From the NCBI GenBank assembly GCA_015655535.1, contig JAATEW010000046.1, forward strand, positions 1-6,498: DNA of 6,498 bases. Direction: 5' to 3'. Positions 6,058 to 6,498 of this stretch are shown in pieces; within the stretch, counting starts at the first letter, position 1; every line of letters starts with the position of its first letter. The position numbers and the translations under genes were made by a program. The notes beneath the pieces were generated by a model. That model worked only from the letters and a program-made list of their open reading frames with translations, did no database searches and was not told the DNA's origin. Source of the stretch: Hyphomicrobiales bacterium (GTDB taxonomy: Bacteria > Pseudomonadota > Alphaproteobacteria > Rhizobiales > Beijerinckiaceae).

Positions 6058-6333
6058 ATGAGCAGAAGTTCGACTTTGGTTGCGATCGCGGGCGTCTTTG
6101 CGCTCGTCTCGACCGGCGCGATGGCCCAGTTGAGGAGTTCGACGGCCCCGGCGGGAAGTGCCGTCCTGTCCGGAACGCCGGGCGGTGGGTTATCCGCGGG
6201 AGGTCTGTCAGGCGGGTCGGTTCCAGCCGTCACCACCACCTCGCCTGCGACTGGCAGAAGCTCGTCCTGCGGCGCGGGAACGGGATGCGGCGGGCCGATC
6301 ATTGTCGAGCCGAGGGCCCGTGGCCGTCGCTAA
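6058..6333 (+). CDS. Small exported Gly/Ser/Thr-rich protein, function unknown
   Basis: The product is 91 residues. The N-terminus (two basic-polar residues, then hydrophobic residues about 7-17) ends in a clear signal peptidase I site, AMA|Q after Ala23, so about 68 residues would be released to the periplasm or outside. The mature part is low-complexity: Gly, Ser, Thr, Ala and Pro with GGGLSAGGLSGGS (42-54). It has only two cysteines, Cys71 and Cys77 in SCGAGTGCGG, which could form a disulfide or bind metal, and a basic end (RARGRR). The ATG at 6058 has AAGGAGA five bases upstream; an in-frame ATG at 6004 would bury the signal peptide and lacks a comparable site. It diverges from the chemoreceptor gene and precedes a convergent tRNA gene. 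I do not recognise the family; such proteins are often lineage-restricted. Confidence 0.7.
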   Translation: MSRSSTLVAIAGVFALVSTGAMAQLRSSTAPAGSAVLSGTPGGGLSAGGLSGGSVPAVTTTSPATGRSSSCGAGTGCGGPIIVEPRARGRR

Positions 6334-6430
6334 GCTTGATTATGCGCGCGGTTTGGATCCCGCTAAGCTCTGTTGGGCCAGGTCGGGGACGTGCCGAACG
6401 CGCGTAACATATTGTGAATACGCCAAATAA

Positions 6431-6498
<68 letters not shown>

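Noticed and set aside
5799..6407. A 202-codon plus-strand frame covering the start of the chemoreceptor and the small exported gene.
   Set aside because: It crosses two better-supported genes in different frames, and its translation has no domain pattern and no good start.

Overview
The window is G+C-rich (a sampled stretch of the MATE gene is about 65%) and reads as an ordinary chromosomal segment of an alphaproteobacterium, probably of the order Hyphomicrobiales. That placement is an inference. It rests on the base composition, on the methyl-accepting chemotaxis protein (MCP) type with a Trp-x-x-Phe tail, and on a TTAACCAT box of the CtrA kind upstream of the MCP gene. I see no IS element, phage gene, CRISPR array or recognisable defence system, and no gene-free stretch longer than about 300 bases.

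Positions 1-1650 hold a divergent regulator/efflux module. On the minus strand is the first 51 codons of a MarR-family repressor, which runs off the left edge. On the plus strand is a complete 464-residue MATE multidrug exporter. The gap between them contains a clear inverted repeat (175-205) that is probably the MarR operator.

Positions 1651-2221 hold a small plus-strand gene for a TPR-like helical protein of unknown function. By hand count it is only about 45% G+C, so it looks foreign to its surroundings. A candidate promoter and a cluster of stop codons in all six frames lie in front of it, and a short direct repeat follows it.

Positions 2222-3757 are a two-gene minus-strand operon: an aldo/keto reductase followed, after an 18-base gap, by a small P-loop kinase related to shikimate kinase. 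The kinase starts at a TTG that is fixed by a strong ribosome binding site.

Positions 3895-5855 are a minus-strand MCP (sCache sensor, HAMP modules, signalling hairpin) broken by a one-base deletion near 4177-4181. As read, the protein loses the end of its signalling helix and the C-terminal SWEEF tail, which is still encoded downstream in another frame. This is the most notable observation here, and it is either a real lesion or a sequencing error.

Positions 5856-6498 contain the divergent control region of the MCP gene, a small plus-strand gene for an exported Gly/Ser/Thr-rich 91-residue protein, and the 3' 68 bases of a tRNA-Asp(GTC) gene on the minus strand, cut by the right edge.
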